Part shown: in pieces, positions 19,935 through 29,566 of the stretch
Layout of the letters: every line of letters starts with the position of its first letter
Position numbering within the stretch: position 1 is the stretch's first letter
Assembly: GCF_002277895.1 (NCBI RefSeq)
Contig: NZ_CP022998.1
Location: forward strand, 1,097,501-1,161,500
Length of the DNA: 64,000 nt
Origin: Rhizobium sp. 11515TR
GTDB taxonomy: Bacteria; Pseudomonadota; Alphaproteobacteria; Rhizobiales; Rhizobiaceae
Reading direction: 5' to 3'
Translations under genes and position numbers: made by a program
The notes under the pieces: generated by a model
Database searches by the model: none
The model's input: only the letters and a program-made list of their open reading frames with translations
What the model was told of the DNA's origin: nothing

Positions 19935-21535
19935 GCCTAGTCAAGAAATTCATCACGGTCGGCGGCGCGACGCTTGGCAGCCGCATCTTCGGCTTCGCCC
20001 GCGAAACGCTGATGGCCGCTGCCCTCGGCACCGGGCCAATGGCAGACGTCTTCTATGCCGCCTTCCGCTTTCCGAACCTCTTCCGCCGTCTGTTTGCCGA
20101 AGGCGCCTTTAACGCCGCCTTCGTTCCGCTCTTTGCCAAGGAAATCGAGGCGAATGGCATCGACGGCGCCAAGCGCTTTTCGGAAGAAGTGTTCGGCGTT
20201 CTCTTCTCGGTCCTGCTGCTGATCACCATCGTCATGGAACTGGCCATGCCACTCCTGGTGCGTTGGGTCATCGCGCCTGGTTTTGCCGACGATGCCGAGA
20301 AATTCGACTTGACGGTCCGGTTGGCGGCCGTGATGTTCCCCTATCTCATGTCGATGTCGCTGACGGCGATGATGAGCGGCATGCTGAATTCGCTGCATCA
20401 TTTCTTCGCCGCGGCCGTGGCTCCGATCTTCCTAAACCTGGTGATGATCAGCGCGCTGTTCTACGCGATCTATTTTGGCGCCGATCCGCTGACCACCGCC
20501 TGGTATCTGTCCTGGTCGGTGCTGGTGGCGGGCGTGCTGCAGCTGGCTGTCGTCTATATCGGCGTGCGTCATGCCGGCATCAGTATCGGCCTGCGCTTTC
20601 CGCGCTTCACACCCAATGTCAAGCGGCTCCTGCTCCTTGCGATCCCTGCAGCCATCACCGGCGGCGTCACTCAGATCAATCTGGTGATCGGCCAGGCGAT
20701 CGCCTCGGGCAAAGAAGGCGCGATCGCCGCCCTGCAATATGCAGACCGCATCTACCAGTTACCGCTCGGCGTCGTCGGCGTCGCGGTCGGAATCGTGCTT
20801 CTGCCGGAACTGGCCCGTTCGCTGAAGTCGGGCCATATCAAGGAAGCCGCCAATATCCAGAACCGCTCGATCGAATTCGTGCTGTTCCTGACCCTGCCGG
20901 CCGCCGTCGCCCTTTGGCTGCTCTCCGACGATATTATCCGCGTGCTTTACGAGCGCGGCGCCTTTAACGCGAACAATACAACGCTGGTCGGCTCCATCCT
21001 CGCCATCTTCGGCCTGGGCTTGCCGGCTTTCGTGCTGATCAAGGCCTTGCAGCCCGGCTTTTACGCTCGCGAAGATACGAAATCGCCGATGCGCTACACG
21101 GCGATCGCCGTCGCCGTCAATTCGGCGCTGTCCATCCTGCTTTTCCCGGTGCTGGCGGAACGCGGCATTGCGCTCGCTGAGGCGGTTGCCGGTTGGCTGA
21201 ACGCTGTACAGCTCTTCGTTACACTCTATCGCCGCGGGCATCTCGCCTGGGAATGGTCGCTGGTGCGACGCACCGCCATGCTGCTCGTCTCCTCCGCCGT
21301 CATGGGTGGCGTCATCGTATATTTGTCTCATCGGTGGGAGCCGCTTCTGGGATCCGGCTCGACGCTGCTCACCAAGACCGGCGTCCTGGGCTTGCTCATA
21401 GTGATTGCGATGGCGGTGTATTTCATTGTCGCCTTCCTGATCGGCGGCGTGGATTTGGGTATGGTACGCCGCAATTTGAAGCGCAAGCGCCCGGCTGCAG
21501 CGGCGCCGGATGCGAAGGCGGTGAATGGGGAGTAA
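19931..21535 (+). CDS. murJ: Lipid II flippase MurJ (MviN)
   Basis: A 534-residue polytopic membrane protein with about 14 helices. The N-terminal [20 protein letters not shown] is the hallmark of MurJ, with conserved arginines facing the central cavity. It moves lipid II across the inner membrane for peptidoglycan synthesis. The ATGA overlap with glnD makes this essential gene translationally coupled to a nitrogen-sensor gene, an arrangement common in rhizobia. The C-terminus ends in a short basic tail. Confidence 0.94.
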   Translation: MSLVKKFITVGGATLGSRIFGFARETLMAAALGTGPMADVFYAAFRFPNLFRRLFAEGAFNAAFVPLFAKEIEANGIDGAKRFSEEVFGVLFSVLLLITIVMELAMPLLVRWVIAPGFADDAEKFDLTVRLAAVMFPYLMSMSLTAMMSGMLNSLHHFFAAAVAPIFLNLVMISALFYAIYFGADPLTTAWYLSWSVLVAGVLQLAVVYIGVRHAGISIGLRFPRFTPNVKRLLLLAIPAAITGGVTQINLVIGQAIASGKEGAIAALQYADRIYQLPLGVVGVAVGIVLLPELARSLKSGHIKEAANIQNRSIEFVLFLTLPAAVALWLLSDDIIRVLYERGAFNANNTTLVGSILAIFGLGLPAFVLIKALQPGFYAREDTKSPMRYTAIAVAVNSALSILLFPVLAERGIALAEAVAGWLNAVQLFVTLYRRGHLAWEWSLVRRTAMLLVSSAVMGGVIVYLSHRWEPLLGSGSTLLTKTGVLGLLIVIAMAVYFIVAFLIGGVDLGMVRRNLKRKRPAAAAPDAKAVNGE

Positions 21536-21577
21536 GGGGTATCCAACCTCAGTGCATTTGGAGCCTCTGATACCCCT
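21535..21577 (+). other. Inverted repeat immediately after murJ
   Basis: AGGGGTATC at 21535-21543 pairs perfectly with GATACCCCT at 21569-21577, the first base being the last of the murJ stop codon. The loop is 25 bases. There is no following T-run, so it is a poor intrinsic terminator. It may be a 3' end stabiliser or processing signal. Confidence 0.4.
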
Positions 21578-21616
21578 CTGTCACTTCGCAAATGATTTTT
21601 ATACCGGAGCCCTCAC

Positions 21617-22009
21617 ATGCCCCAATCCTTCTTCCTCGTTACCCTTGTCATCGATGATTACGACCGTGCCAAGACCTTCTACTGCGATGCCCTTGGCTTC
21701 GAGTGCTTGGCTGACGAAGTGCAGCCGGAGAGCAAGCGCTGGGTCGTCGTCCGGCCGAAAGGCGGAGAAGGGGCAGCATTATTGCTCGCCCAGGCCGCTA
21801 GCGACAGCCAGCGTGCCGCGATCGGCAATCAGACCGGCGGTCGCGTCGGTTTCTTCCTCAAGACCGATGATTTCGCCCGCGATCATGCGGCGATGAAGGC
21901 AAAGGGCGTGCGTTTTCTGGAGGAGCCGCGTCACGAGGTTTATGGCACCGTGGCTGTCTTTGCCGATCCCTATGGCAACACCTGGGACCTGATCCAGCAT
22001 TCTTCCTGA
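21617..22009 (+). CDS. VOC family (glyoxalase/bleomycin-resistance fold) protein
   Basis: A 130-residue protein with the paired beta-alpha-beta-beta-beta modules of the vicinal oxygen chelate fold. Typical stretches are DDYDRAKTFYCDALGFECL near the N-terminus and VAVFADPYGNTWDLIQ at the C-terminus. The family includes glyoxalases, dioxygenases and antibiotic-binding proteins, and the substrate here is not identifiable. It stands alone between murJ and trpS, on the same strand. Confidence 0.82.
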   Translation: MPQSFFLVTLVIDDYDRAKTFYCDALGFECLADEVQPESKRWVVVRPKGGEGAALLLAQAASDSQRAAIGNQTGGRVGFFLKTDDFARDHAAMKAKGVRFLEEPRHEVYGTVAVFADPYGNTWDLIQHSS

Positions 22010-22119
22010 GACTGCCCCATATAACCTCTTGATCCCAACCTATCAGCCGTGCATAAGCCGCTCGAACCAAGGGTTGAGCGCCGCTCACCCGGGCCCTCCA
22101 CAAGCCTTTTGAGGACGAC

Positions 22120-23184
22120 ATGACCGAATTCAAGCCGCTCGTATTCTCCGGCGTCCAGCCGACCGGCAACCTCCACCTCGGTAACTATCTCGGCGCAATC
22201 CGCAAGTTCGTGGCCCTGCAGGCCAATAACGACTGCATCTATTGCGTCGTCGACATGCATGCGCTGACGGCGCAGCTCGTCCACGAGGACATGCCGAACC
22301 AAACGCGTTCGATCACCGCGGCCTTTCTTGCCGCCGGCATCGATCCGGAAAAGCATATCGTCTTCAATCAGTCGGCCGTGCCGGGGCACGCCGAACTCGC
22401 CTGGATCTTCAACTGCGTCGCCCGCATCGGCTGGATGAACCGCATGACGCAGTTCAAGGACAAGGCCGGTAAGGACCGCGAGCAGGCCTCGCTCGGCCTC
22501 TATGCCTATCCGAGCCTGATGGCTGCCGACATTCTGCTTTACCGCGCCACGCATGTTCCGGTTGGCGACGATCAGAAGCAGCATCTGGAACTGACCCGCG
22601 ACATCGCCATGAAGTTCAATCTGGACTACATGGAGCATATCCGCCGTACCGGCTACGGCATCGACGTCACCGTGGGCGACGAGCCGGTGCATGCCTATTT
22701 CCCGATGGTCGAGCCGCTGATCGACGGCCCCGCGCCGCGCGTCATGTCGCTGCGTGACGGCACAAAGAAAATGTCGAAATCCGACGCCTCGGACCTCTCG
22801 CGCATCAACCTGCTCGACGACGAGGAAAACATTTCCAAGAAGATCCGCAAGGCCAAGACCGATCCGGATGGCTTGCCAAGCGAAATCGCCGGTCTTGCCG
22901 GCCGTCCCGAGGCCGACAATCTGGTGGGCATCTATGCGGCCCTTGCCGACAAATCGAAGGCCGAGGTTCTCTCCGAATTCGGCGGCCAGCAGTTCTCGGT
23001 CTTTAAGCCGGCACTCGTCGATCTCGCCGTGCATGTGCTCTCGCCGATCACGATGGAAATGCGCCGCCTGATGGCCGATCCCGGCCATATCGACGCCGTT
23101 CTGCGCGATGGCAGCGCCCGCGCCCGTGCCCGCGCCGATGTTACAATGAAGCAGGTTCGCGACATTATCGGCTTTCTCTATTGA
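22120..23184 (+). CDS. trpS: Tryptophanyl-tRNA synthetase
   Basis: A 354-residue class Ic aminoacyl-tRNA synthetase. The HIGH-type motif appears in [16 protein letters not shown] (about 8-23), and the KMSKS loop is exact in [11 protein letters not shown] (about 212-222). It charges tRNA-Trp using ATP. The start follows GAGGACGAC. Length matches bacterial TrpS (about 330-355). No T-box or leader peptide was seen upstream. Confidence 0.97.
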   Translation: MTEFKPLVFSGVQPTGNLHLGNYLGAIRKFVALQANNDCIYCVVDMHALTAQLVHEDMPNQTRSITAAFLAAGIDPEKHIVFNQSAVPGHAELAWIFNCVARIGWMNRMTQFKDKAGKDREQASLGLYAYPSLMAADILLYRATHVPVGDDQKQHLELTRDIAMKFNLDYMEHIRRTGYGIDVTVGDEPVHAYFPMVEPLIDGPAPRVMSLRDGTKKMSKSDASDLSRINLLDDEENISKKIRKAKTDPDGLPSEIAGLAGRPEADNLVGIYAALADKSKAEVLSEFGGQQFSVFKPALVDLAVHVLSPITMEMRRLMADPGHIDAVLRDGSARARARADVTMKQVRDIIGFLY

Positions 23185-23259
23185 TGATATCGTCATGCAA
23201 GCCTTTCGGTACCAAACGGGGGCTTGCAAAACGCCGCCTTCGGATGTCAGAGTCGCCGC

Positions 23260-23751
23260 ATGGTTTCAAAACGTCTCTCACGGCTCGAAGGCCATCGCCG
23301 CAAGTTCATGGCGGTCATCGACGGCACGCCTGAATGCCAGCGCGCCGTCCATTATGCCGGCCGGCGCGCCAAGAATTCCAATGGCGGTCTCGTGCTGCTG
23401 TACGTGATTCCTGAGGGCGACTTCCAGCAATGGCTGGGGGTCGAGGAGATCATGCGGGCGGAAGCGCGCGAGGAGGCCGAGGCAGCAACCGCAAAGGCTG
23501 CGCAGACCGTGCGCGAAAACATCGGCATCGACGCGGAAATCGTCATCCGCGAGGGTGCTGCCGCCGAGCAGATCAATGCGGTGATTGAAGAGGATCGAGA
23601 TATCGCTCTTCTCGTGCTTGCCGCCGGTTCCGCCAAGGAAGGCCCAGGTCCGCTCGTCTCGTCGATCGCCGGTCGTGCCGCTGCTTTCCCGATCCCGGTG
23701 ACGGTGCTCCCGGATACGCTGAGCAATGAGGAAATCGACGCGCTGAGTTGA
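23260..23751 (+). CDS. Universal stress protein (UspA) family
   Basis: A 163-residue single Usp domain. It opens with FMAVIDGTPECQRAVHYAGR, the usual first strand and nucleotide-contact region, and ends with a C-terminal strand PVTVLP after SSIAGRAAAFPIP. Residues in the loop LVLAAGSAKEGPGPLV partly match the ATP-binding G-x2-G-x9-G(S/T) pattern but not cleanly. I start it at ATG 23260 because the residues upstream look non-coding. It is 75 bases downstream of trpS. The trigger is unknown. Confidence 0.82.
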   Translation: MVSKRLSRLEGHRRKFMAVIDGTPECQRAVHYAGRRAKNSNGGLVLLYVIPEGDFQQWLGVEEIMRAEAREEAEAATAKAAQTVRENIGIDAEIVIREGAAAEQINAVIEEDRDIALLVLAAGSAKEGPGPLVSSIAGRAAAFPIPVTVLPDTLSNEEIDALS

Positions 23752-23867
23752 TCGCGTGTGCCATTTCTTGAGAAGCACTCTCTTGAATAGAATGGCCAAA
23801 AGGCCTATTTTCTTTTGAAATATTCTAAAGTCGGGATCGGGCATCTGCCCGCCGCATGGAGATCAAG

Positions 23868-24434
23868 ATGTTCATTCAGACCGAAGCGACGCCGAACCCC
23901 GCGACCCTCAAGTTTCTGCCGGGCAAAGTGGTGATGGAAAACGGCACGGCCGAATTCCGCAGCGGCGAGGAAGCCGAAGCTTCGCCGCTCGCTGCCCGCC
24001 TCTTCGAAATCCCGGGCGTGATCGGCGTTTACTTCGGTTATGACTTCATTTCCGTCTCCAAGGAAAATCAGGAATGGCAGCATCTGAAGCCCGCCATCCT
24101 CGGTTCGATCATGGAGCATTTCATGTCCGGCAAGCCGGTCATGGGCTCGGCATCCGTTCTGTCCGAAGTGCAGGATGCCGGCGGCGAATTCTTCGACGAA
24201 GGTGACGAGGCGATCGTGCTGACCATCAAGGAACTGCTTGATACCCGCGTTCGTCCCGCCGTTGCCCAGGATGGCGGCGACATCACGTTCCGTGGCTTCC
24301 GCGACGGCAAGGTCTACCTCAACATGAAGGGCTCGTGCTCGGGCTGCCCGTCTTCCACGGCAACGCTAAAGCATGGCGTGCAGAACCTGCTGCGCCATTT
24401 CGTCCCGGAAGTGCAGGAAGTCGAAGCCGTCTAA
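23868..24434 (+). CDS. Nfu-type Fe-S cluster scaffold/carrier (NifU family)
   Basis: A 188-residue protein with an N-terminal Nfu domain (about 1-88, FIQTEATPNPATLKFLPG) and a C-terminal NifU domain carrying the cluster-binding CxxC in GSCSGCPSS (about 160-168). It is thought to deliver [4Fe-4S] clusters to target enzymes, which could include MiaB encoded 3 kb downstream. The start at 23868 is set by GGAG with a 6-base spacing. It precedes tsaB by 24 bases. Confidence 0.92.
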   Translation: MFIQTEATPNPATLKFLPGKVVMENGTAEFRSGEEAEASPLAARLFEIPGVIGVYFGYDFISVSKENQEWQHLKPAILGSIMEHFMSGKPVMGSASVLSEVQDAGGEFFDEGDEAIVLTIKELLDTRVRPAVAQDGGDITFRGFRDGKVYLNMKGSCSGCPSSTATLKHGVQNLLRHFVPEVQEVEAV

Positions 24435-24458
24435 TCCCGGCCTAGCGGAAAAATTGAC

Positions 24459-25115
24459 ATGATCGTACTGGCGCTCGACACGGCAGGTGTGGATTGCGCT
24501 GCCGCTGTGTATGATAGCGGCAGTGATTCTGTGATGGGGGAGGTCACGGAAACGATCGGACGGGGGCATGCTGAGCATCTGATGCACGTTGTCGACGGAG
24601 CGCTGGCGAAAGCCGGTGTGGCGCTTTCCGCCATTGAGCGTGTCGTCGTGACCGTCGGGCCTGGTTCCTTCACCGGCATCCGCATCGGCGTTGCAGCCGC
24701 ACGCGGTTTCGCACTTTCCCTCAATGTTCCAGCGGTTGGTGTCACGACCCTCGAGGTCATGGCCGCGACCGCCAGAGCGCAGAATCCGGGCAAGTCGGTT
24801 CTGGCTGCCATCGATGCCAAGCGCGAGGAGATCTATCTCCAGAGCTTCGCTGCCGATGGCAACCCGCTGGACGAGACTCGGGCCGTGACGATCGACGAAG
24901 CGCGGGCAATCGCCGGTGCCTTCGATGGCATCGTTACCGGAACGGCCGTCGCCCGGTTGAGCGACGCGCCGCCTGCGGAGCGGCCAGACGCATTTCCGAT
25001 TGCCATCGTCGCCCGGCTGGGCGCTGGCAAGCCTGCCGGCGAAAAGCCGAAGCCGCTTTATCTTCGCGGACCCGATGCCAGACCGCAGGCCGGATACGCA
25101 GTTGCCAGGCAATAG
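24459..25115 (+). CDS. tsaB: TsaB, tRNA t6A37 threonylcarbamoyltransferase complex dimerisation subunit
   Basis: A 218-residue ASKHA-fold protein. LALDTAGVDCAAAVY at the start and VGPGSFTGIRIGVAAARG (about 67-84) are TsaB signatures. It supports TsaD in making N6-threonylcarbamoyladenosine at position 37 of ANN-decoding tRNAs. It has lost the metal-binding residues of TsaD, as is normal for this paralogue. rimI follows after 2 bases, the usual tsaB-rimI pairing. Confidence 0.93.
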   Translation: MIVLALDTAGVDCAAAVYDSGSDSVMGEVTETIGRGHAEHLMHVVDGALAKAGVALSAIERVVVTVGPGSFTGIRIGVAAARGFALSLNVPAVGVTTLEVMAATARAQNPGKSVLAAIDAKREEIYLQSFAADGNPLDETRAVTIDEARAIAGAFDGIVTGTAVARLSDAPPAERPDAFPIAIVARLGAGKPAGEKPKPLYLRGPDARPQAGYAVARQ

Positions 25116-25117
25116 AC

Positions 25118-25612
25118 ATGCTCGAATCCTATCTGACCTTGAAAGCCGAATACGAAATCGTCCCGATGGAACTTAAGGACTGTGCCGAAGTGGCGCTCCT
25201 GCACGGCGAACGCTTCCCGCGGGTATGGGACGAGACTGAATTTCAGGGTCTCCTTTCGCAGGAGACCACCTTCGGCTTCGTTGCCCGCCAGACCAATGCC
25301 ATCCTGAAAAAGGCGCTTCCCGGTTTCGTGTTGGCTCGGCATGTGGCGGGCGAGGGCGAAATCCTGACAATCGCCGTCAACGCCAAACTCGGACGCTCCG
25401 GTCTGGGTTGGCGGTTGATGCAGGCAGCTTTGCGGGAAGCCCGCAATCGCGGCGGCGAAACCATGTTCCTGGAGGTCGATGGAGGCAATGAGCCGGCTCT
25501 CGGCCTCTATCGCAAGCTCGGCTTCGAGACCGTTGGGGAGCGTAAAGCCTATTATGTTGGCGACAACGGCGCGAAATCGACGGCGCTTGTCATGCGGCGC
25601 GTTCTTCGCTAG
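25118..25612 (+). CDS. rimI: Ribosomal-protein-alanine N-acetyltransferase RimI-like
   Basis: A 164-residue GNAT protein. The acetyl-CoA motif is a variant, GRSGLGWRLMQAAL (about 91-104), followed by NRGGETMFLEVDGGN and LYRKLGFETVG, typical of RimI. In E. coli RimI acetylates the N-terminal alanine of ribosomal protein S18. The stop codon TAG at 25610-25612 lies at the first bases of a repeat element (see 25611), so the repeat may have set the C-terminus. It is coupled to tsaB. Confidence 0.87.
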   Translation: MLESYLTLKAEYEIVPMELKDCAEVALLHGERFPRVWDETEFQGLLSQETTFGFVARQTNAILKKALPGFVLARHVAGEGEILTIAVNAKLGRSGLGWRLMQAALREARNRGGETMFLEVDGGNEPALGLYRKLGFETVGERKAYYVGDNGAKSTALVMRRVLR

Positions 25613-25696
25613 AGCATTTTGCAGCCAAGTGGCATCGCTTGGCGTCGCACAAATGCGGCAAAACAAATAGTTAGAGCAGCAATTCGACGCTCTAAC
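25611..25696. repeat. RIME-like rhizobial intergenic repeat between rimI and mur
   Basis: A compact element made of two stem-loops. GCCAAG (25624-25629) pairs with CTTGGC (25638-25643), and TTAGAGC (25671-25677) pairs with GCTCTAA (25689-25695). AGAGCATTTT at the left end and the AGAGC / GCTCT ends resemble the rhizobial intergenic mosaic elements (RIME) dispersed in these genomes. It fills most of the gap between rimI and mur, so it lies in or next to the mur promoter region. Membership of the family is from memory of similar sequences. Confidence 0.6.
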
Positions 25697-25733
25697 TGTT
25701 GCCACAGTCCAAACAGACCGAAGACAGCGATTG

Positions 25734-26162
25734 ATGGAAGACGCCGTAAAATCCCTGGAGGAGCTTTGCGCCGAGCGCGGAATGCGCATGACGGAGCAGC
25801 GCCGGGTCATTGCGCGCATCATCGAGAGCTCCGGCGATCACCCCGATGTCGAGGAGCTCTATCGCCGCTCGGTCGAGGTGGATGCGAAAATCTCGATCTC
25901 CACTGTGTACCGCACCGTCAAGCTGTTCGAGGATGCCGGCCTTCTCGCCCGCCACGATTTCCGCGATGGCCGCTCCCGCTACGAAACCGTGCCGGAAGAA
26001 CATCATGATCACCTGATTGATCTGAAGAGCGGCCAGGTAATCGAGTTCCATTCGCCGGAGATCGAGGCTTTGCAGGAACGCATCGCCCGCGAACATGGCT
26101 TCAAACTCGTCGACCACCGGCTGGAGCTTTACGGCATTCCGCTGAAGAAGGACGAAGGTTGA
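25734..26162 (+). CDS. mur: Fur-family regulator, probably Mur (manganese-responsive)
   Basis: A 142-residue Fur-family repressor. The winged-helix part has RMTEQRRVIARIIE and ISISTVYRTVKLF (about 52-64), and the metal site includes EEHHDHLID near 86-94. The CxxC zinc pair of classical Fur, expected just after this histidine motif, is replaced by DLKSG. In rhizobia the Fur orthologue at this kind of locus acts as the Mn-responsive repressor Mur, which controls sitABCD. The name follows that known role and gene order. I use ATG 25734 in preference to TTG 25731. Confidence 0.8.
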   Translation: MEDAVKSLEELCAERGMRMTEQRRVIARIIESSGDHPDVEELYRRSVEVDAKISISTVYRTVKLFEDAGLLARHDFRDGRSRYETVPEEHHDHLIDLKSGQVIEFHSPEIEALQERIAREHGFKLVDHRLELYGIPLKKDEG

Positions 26163-26195
26163 CGTGAAGGCTTTCATGCAGGAGCGAGCGATTTG

Positions 26196-26990
26196 ATGAC
26201 CTGGCTGCGCATCGGCTGTGCCGCCGTGGTCATTTGCATCGTCAGCGCGGTGATGCTGCCGCTGCAGATCCTCTGCCTGCGCTTTGACTGGAAACTCCGG
26301 CGCTATCTGCCGCGCTACTGGCACCGTATCGTCTGCTATTGGCTCGGTGTGCGCATTCATGTCATCGGCAAGATGGAGACGAGCCGGCCTCTCATGCTGG
26401 CCTCCAACCATTCGTCCTGGCTGGATATTCTCGTGCTTTCAGCAGTGGCCGATGTCTCCTTCATCGCCAAGTCGGAAGTGCGAGACTGGCCGATCTTCGG
26501 GCTTTTTGCACAGTGGCAGAAGAGCGTCTTCGTCGAGCGCGAGCAGAAGCGTAAGACCGGCGAACAGGTCAACGAGATTGCCGACCGCATGGCCGATGGC
26601 GAAATCATGGTGTTGTTCCCTGAAGGCACGACTTCGGATGGCAATCGCCTGCTCGAAGTTAAGTCCTCGCTGTTCGGAGCCGCTGCCGCTGCCTTGCCGA
26701 AGGCGCCGGATGCCGTCGTGCATGTCCAGCCGGTCGCGGTCGCCTATACCCGCGTCCATGGAACGCCGATGGGCCGCTATTATCGCCCGCTGACGGCATG
26801 GCCTGGGGATATCGAGCTTGTGCCGCACCTGAAGGGCATCATCCAGTGCGGTGCCATCGATGTCGACGTCTGTTTCGGCGAGGCGGTGGACTATCGCGCC
26901 GGCACCAATCGCAAGCAGGTCAGCGCCACTATCGCCAGGCGCATCCGCAATATGCTTGCGAGCCGCCTGCTCGGGCGCGAGATCGCCTGA
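26196..26990 (+). CDS. olsA: 1-acyl-sn-glycerol-3-phosphate/lyso-ornithine-lipid acyltransferase, OlsA-like
   Basis: A 264-residue PlsC-family acyltransferase with an N-terminal membrane helix (about 5-28). The catalytic HxxxxD motif is in SNHSSWLDIL (about 72-81) and the glycerolphosphate-binding motif is FPEGTTSDG (about 144-152). In Sinorhizobium the gene between the fur-like gene and miaB is olsA, which O-acylates lyso-ornithine lipid made by OlsB. A general lysophosphatidate acyltransferase role cannot be excluded. It starts at ATG 26196, 33 bases after mur. Confidence 0.8.
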   Translation: MTWLRIGCAAVVICIVSAVMLPLQILCLRFDWKLRRYLPRYWHRIVCYWLGVRIHVIGKMETSRPLMLASNHSSWLDILVLSAVADVSFIAKSEVRDWPIFGLFAQWQKSVFVEREQKRKTGEQVNEIADRMADGEIMVLFPEGTTSDGNRLLEVKSSLFGAAAAALPKAPDAVVHVQPVAVAYTRVHGTPMGRYYRPLTAWPGDIELVPHLKGIIQCGAIDVDVCFGEAVDYRAGTNRKQVSATIARRIRNMLASRLLGREIA

Positions 26991-27051
26991 TTTCAAGGTG
27001 ATTCCAACTTTTTCATTTTCTCCGAAAGCAAAAGCCACTACATAGCGGCCC

Positions 27052-28464
27052 ATGACCAAGGATAGCCTGACCCTCGATGCCCCGGCGGCCGACGCTTTGC
27101 AGCTCGGTTCCCGCGACGGCTTCAACAGCCGCAAGGTCTTCATCAAGACCTACGGCTGCCAGATGAACGTCTATGATTCCACGCGGATGAGCGATGCGCT
27201 CTCCCGCGACGGCTACGAGCCGACCGAGGACATGGAAGAGGCCGATCTCGTCCTGTTGAACACCTGCCATATCCGCGAGAAAGCTGCCGAAAAGGTCTAT
27301 TCCGCGCTCGGCCGCCTGCGCGAGATGAAGAAGCGCAAGGCCGCCGACGGTCGCGACATGATGATCGGCGTCACCGGCTGTGTCGCCCAGGCCGAAGGCG
27401 AGGAAATCCTGCGCCGTGCGCCCGCCGTCGATGTCGTCATCGGCCCGCAGACCTATCATCGCCTGCCGGACGCGCTTCGTCGCGCCAAGGAAGGTGAACG
27501 TGTCGTCGATACGGAATATGCGATCGAGGACAAGTTCGAGCATCTGCCGATCGCCGAAAAGACAAAGATCCGCGCTCGCGGCGTCACCGCCTTCCTGACG
27601 GTGCAGGAAGGCTGCGACAAGTTCTGCACCTTCTGTGTCGTGCCCTATACGCGCGGCTCCGAAGTCTCCCGCCCGGTCTCCCAGATCGTCGAAGAGGCCG
27701 AGAAGCTGGTGGATGGCGGCGTTCGCGAGATCACGCTGCTCGGCCAGAACGTCAACGCATGGCACGGTATCGGCCCGAAGGGCGAAGCCTGGAGCCTCGG
27801 CGATCTCCTCTATCGCCTGTCGGAAATCCCCGGCCTCGCGCGGCTGCGCTACACCACCAGCCACCCGCGCGATATGGACGACCGCCTGATCGGCGCGCAT
27901 CGCGACCTGCGGACGCTGATGCCCTATCTGCATCTGCCGGTTCAGGCCGGCTCCGATCGCATCCTGAAGGCGATGAATCGAAGGCATACAGCTGCGGAAT
28001 ATCTGACGCTCATCGAGAAGATCCGTACTGCGCGCCCGGATATCGCTCTTTCGGGCGATTTCATCGTCGGCTTCCCAGGGGAGACAGATCAGGATTTTGA
28101 GGATACACTGAAGCTTATCGAGGAGGTGAATTATGCACAGGCCTTCTCGTTCAAATATTCCACGCGGCCGGGCACACCCGGCGCGGAATTGAAGGATCAG
28201 GTGCCCGAAGAGGTCAAGACCGAGCGGCTGGAGCGTTTGCAGGCATTGCTGCTGAAGCAGCAGCATGCGTTTGCCGAGGCTTGCGTGGGTAAAGCAGTGG
28301 ATATCCTTCTGGAAAAGCCGGGCCGGATGCCAGGCCAGTTGATCGGACGCTCTCCCTGGCTGCAATCTGTGAATGTTGATGCAAAAGCATCGCAAATCGG
28401 TGACATTATTAACGTACGAATCACCGGAACCAGCACCAACAGCCTTTTTGCTGAATTGCTCTAG
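27052..28464 (+). CDS. miaB: MiaB, tRNA-2-methylthio-N6-dimethylallyladenosine synthase
   Basis: A 470-residue radical-SAM methylthiotransferase. The N-terminal cluster ligands are Cys36 (TYGCQMN), Cys72 (NTCHIRE) and Cys110 (VTGCVAQ). The radical-SAM triad is Cys188, Cys192 and Cys195 in [15 protein letters not shown] domain closes the protein from about residue 395. It adds the 2-methylthio group to i6A37 in tRNAs reading UNN codons. The next gene, phoH, begins 30 bases later. Confidence 0.95.
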   Translation: MTKDSLTLDAPAADALQLGSRDGFNSRKVFIKTYGCQMNVYDSTRMSDALSRDGYEPTEDMEEADLVLLNTCHIREKAAEKVYSALGRLREMKKRKAADGRDMMIGVTGCVAQAEGEEILRRAPAVDVVIGPQTYHRLPDALRRAKEGERVVDTEYAIEDKFEHLPIAEKTKIRARGVTAFLTVQEGCDKFCTFCVVPYTRGSEVSRPVSQIVEEAEKLVDGGVREITLLGQNVNAWHGIGPKGEAWSLGDLLYRLSEIPGLARLRYTTSHPRDMDDRLIGAHRDLRTLMPYLHLPVQAGSDRILKAMNRRHTAAEYLTLIEKIRTARPDIALSGDFIVGFPGETDQDFEDTLKLIEEVNYAQAFSFKYSTRPGTPGAELKDQVPEEVKTERLERLQALLLKQQHAFAEACVGKAVDILLEKPGRMPGQLIGRSPWLQSVNVDAKASQIGDIINVRITGTSTNSLFAELL

Positions 28465-28494
28465 GTTCCGGACGGACCAAAGGAGCCGCACCGC

Positions 28495-29547
28495 TTGAAC
28501 GGACAGGAATTGGTTTCTTCTTCATCGCGCCAGCCCCGCACCGCGAGCGACGCCAATCACTTCACCCTGACGTTCGAGAATAATCGGTTCGCCAGTGAAC
28601 TTTTCGGGCAGTTCGACCAGAATTTGAAGCTGCTTGAGGAGCGCCTCGGCATCGATGCTCGCGCGCGTGGCAATTCCGTCGTCATAACGGGCGATGTGCT
28701 GGCCACTAATCAGGCGCGCCGGACGCTCGATTACCTCTATGACAAGCTGCAAAAAGGCGGCAATGTAGAGCCTTCCGACGTGGAGGGGGCTATCCGCATG
28801 GCGGTTGCCGCCGACGACCAATTGACGCTGCCGACCATGGAGAGAAAAGCCAAGTTGACGATGGCGCAGATTTCGACGCGCAAGAAGACGATCATTGCGC
28901 GCACGCCGACGCAGGATGCCTATATGCGGGCACTGGAGCGCTCCGAGCTCGTCCTCGGCGTCGGCCCTGCCGGTACCGGCAAGACCTATCTCGCCGTCGC
29001 GCACGCCGCCCAGCTTCTGGAGCGCGGTGCCGTGGAAAAGATCATCCTGTCGCGCCCGGCCGTCGAAGCCGGCGAGCGTCTGGGCTTCCTGCCCGGCGAC
29101 ATGAAGGAAAAGGTCGATCCCTATCTGCGACCGCTCTACGACGCGCTTTATGACATGATGCCCGGCGACAAGGTCGAACGTGCCATCACGGCCGGCGTCA
29201 TCGAGATCGCGCCGCTCGCCTTCATGCGTGGCCGCACGCTCTCCAACGCCGCCGTCATCCTCGACGAGGCACAGAACACGACATCCATGCAGATGAAGAT
29301 GTTCCTGACCCGTCTCGGCGAAAATTCACGGATGATCGTGACGGGCGACCCAAGCCAGATCGACTTGCCGCGCGGCGTCAAGTCTGGCCTGGTGGAAGCG
29401 CTGCAGCTGCTGGATGGCGTCGAGGGCATCACCATCGTCCGCTTCAAGGACACGGACGTTGTCCGTCATCCGCTGGTGGCGCGCATCGTTCGGGCCTATG
29501 ATTCCACCTATGCCGCAAAGGCCGAGGAAAGCGATCCGCAGATCTGA
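28495..29547 (+). CDS. PhoH family ATPase (PhoL/YbeZ type)
   Basis: A 350-residue PhoH-like protein. An N-terminal KH-like region (about 20-90) precedes the ATPase domain with Walker A GPAGTGKTYLA (about 161-171) and Walker B VILDEAQNT (about 252-260). In the conserved miaB-ybeZ-ybeY-ybeX-lnt cluster this protein partners YbeY in RNA or ribosome metabolism. It starts at TTG 28495, supported by AAAGGAG with 8-base spacing. No closer start gives a full N-terminus. Confidence 0.92.
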   Translation: MNGQELVSSSSRQPRTASDANHFTLTFENNRFASELFGQFDQNLKLLEERLGIDARARGNSVVITGDVLATNQARRTLDYLYDKLQKGGNVEPSDVEGAIRMAVAADDQLTLPTMERKAKLTMAQISTRKKTIIARTPTQDAYMRALERSELVLGVGPAGTGKTYLAVAHAAQLLERGAVEKIILSRPAVEAGERLGFLPGDMKEKVDPYLRPLYDALYDMMPGDKVERAITAGVIEIAPLAFMRGRTLSNAAVILDEAQNTTSMQMKMFLTRLGENSRMIVTGDPSQIDLPRGVKSGLVEALQLLDGVEGITIVRFKDTDVVRHPLVARIVRAYDSTYAAKAEESDPQI

Positions 29548-29566
29548 TCTGCGGTTACGAAAGCTC

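Noticed and set aside
23197..23227. GCAAGCC/GGCTTGC hairpin after trpS as a terminator
   Set aside because: The loop is long, no T-run follows, and the downstream stress-protein gene is close; too weak to annotate.
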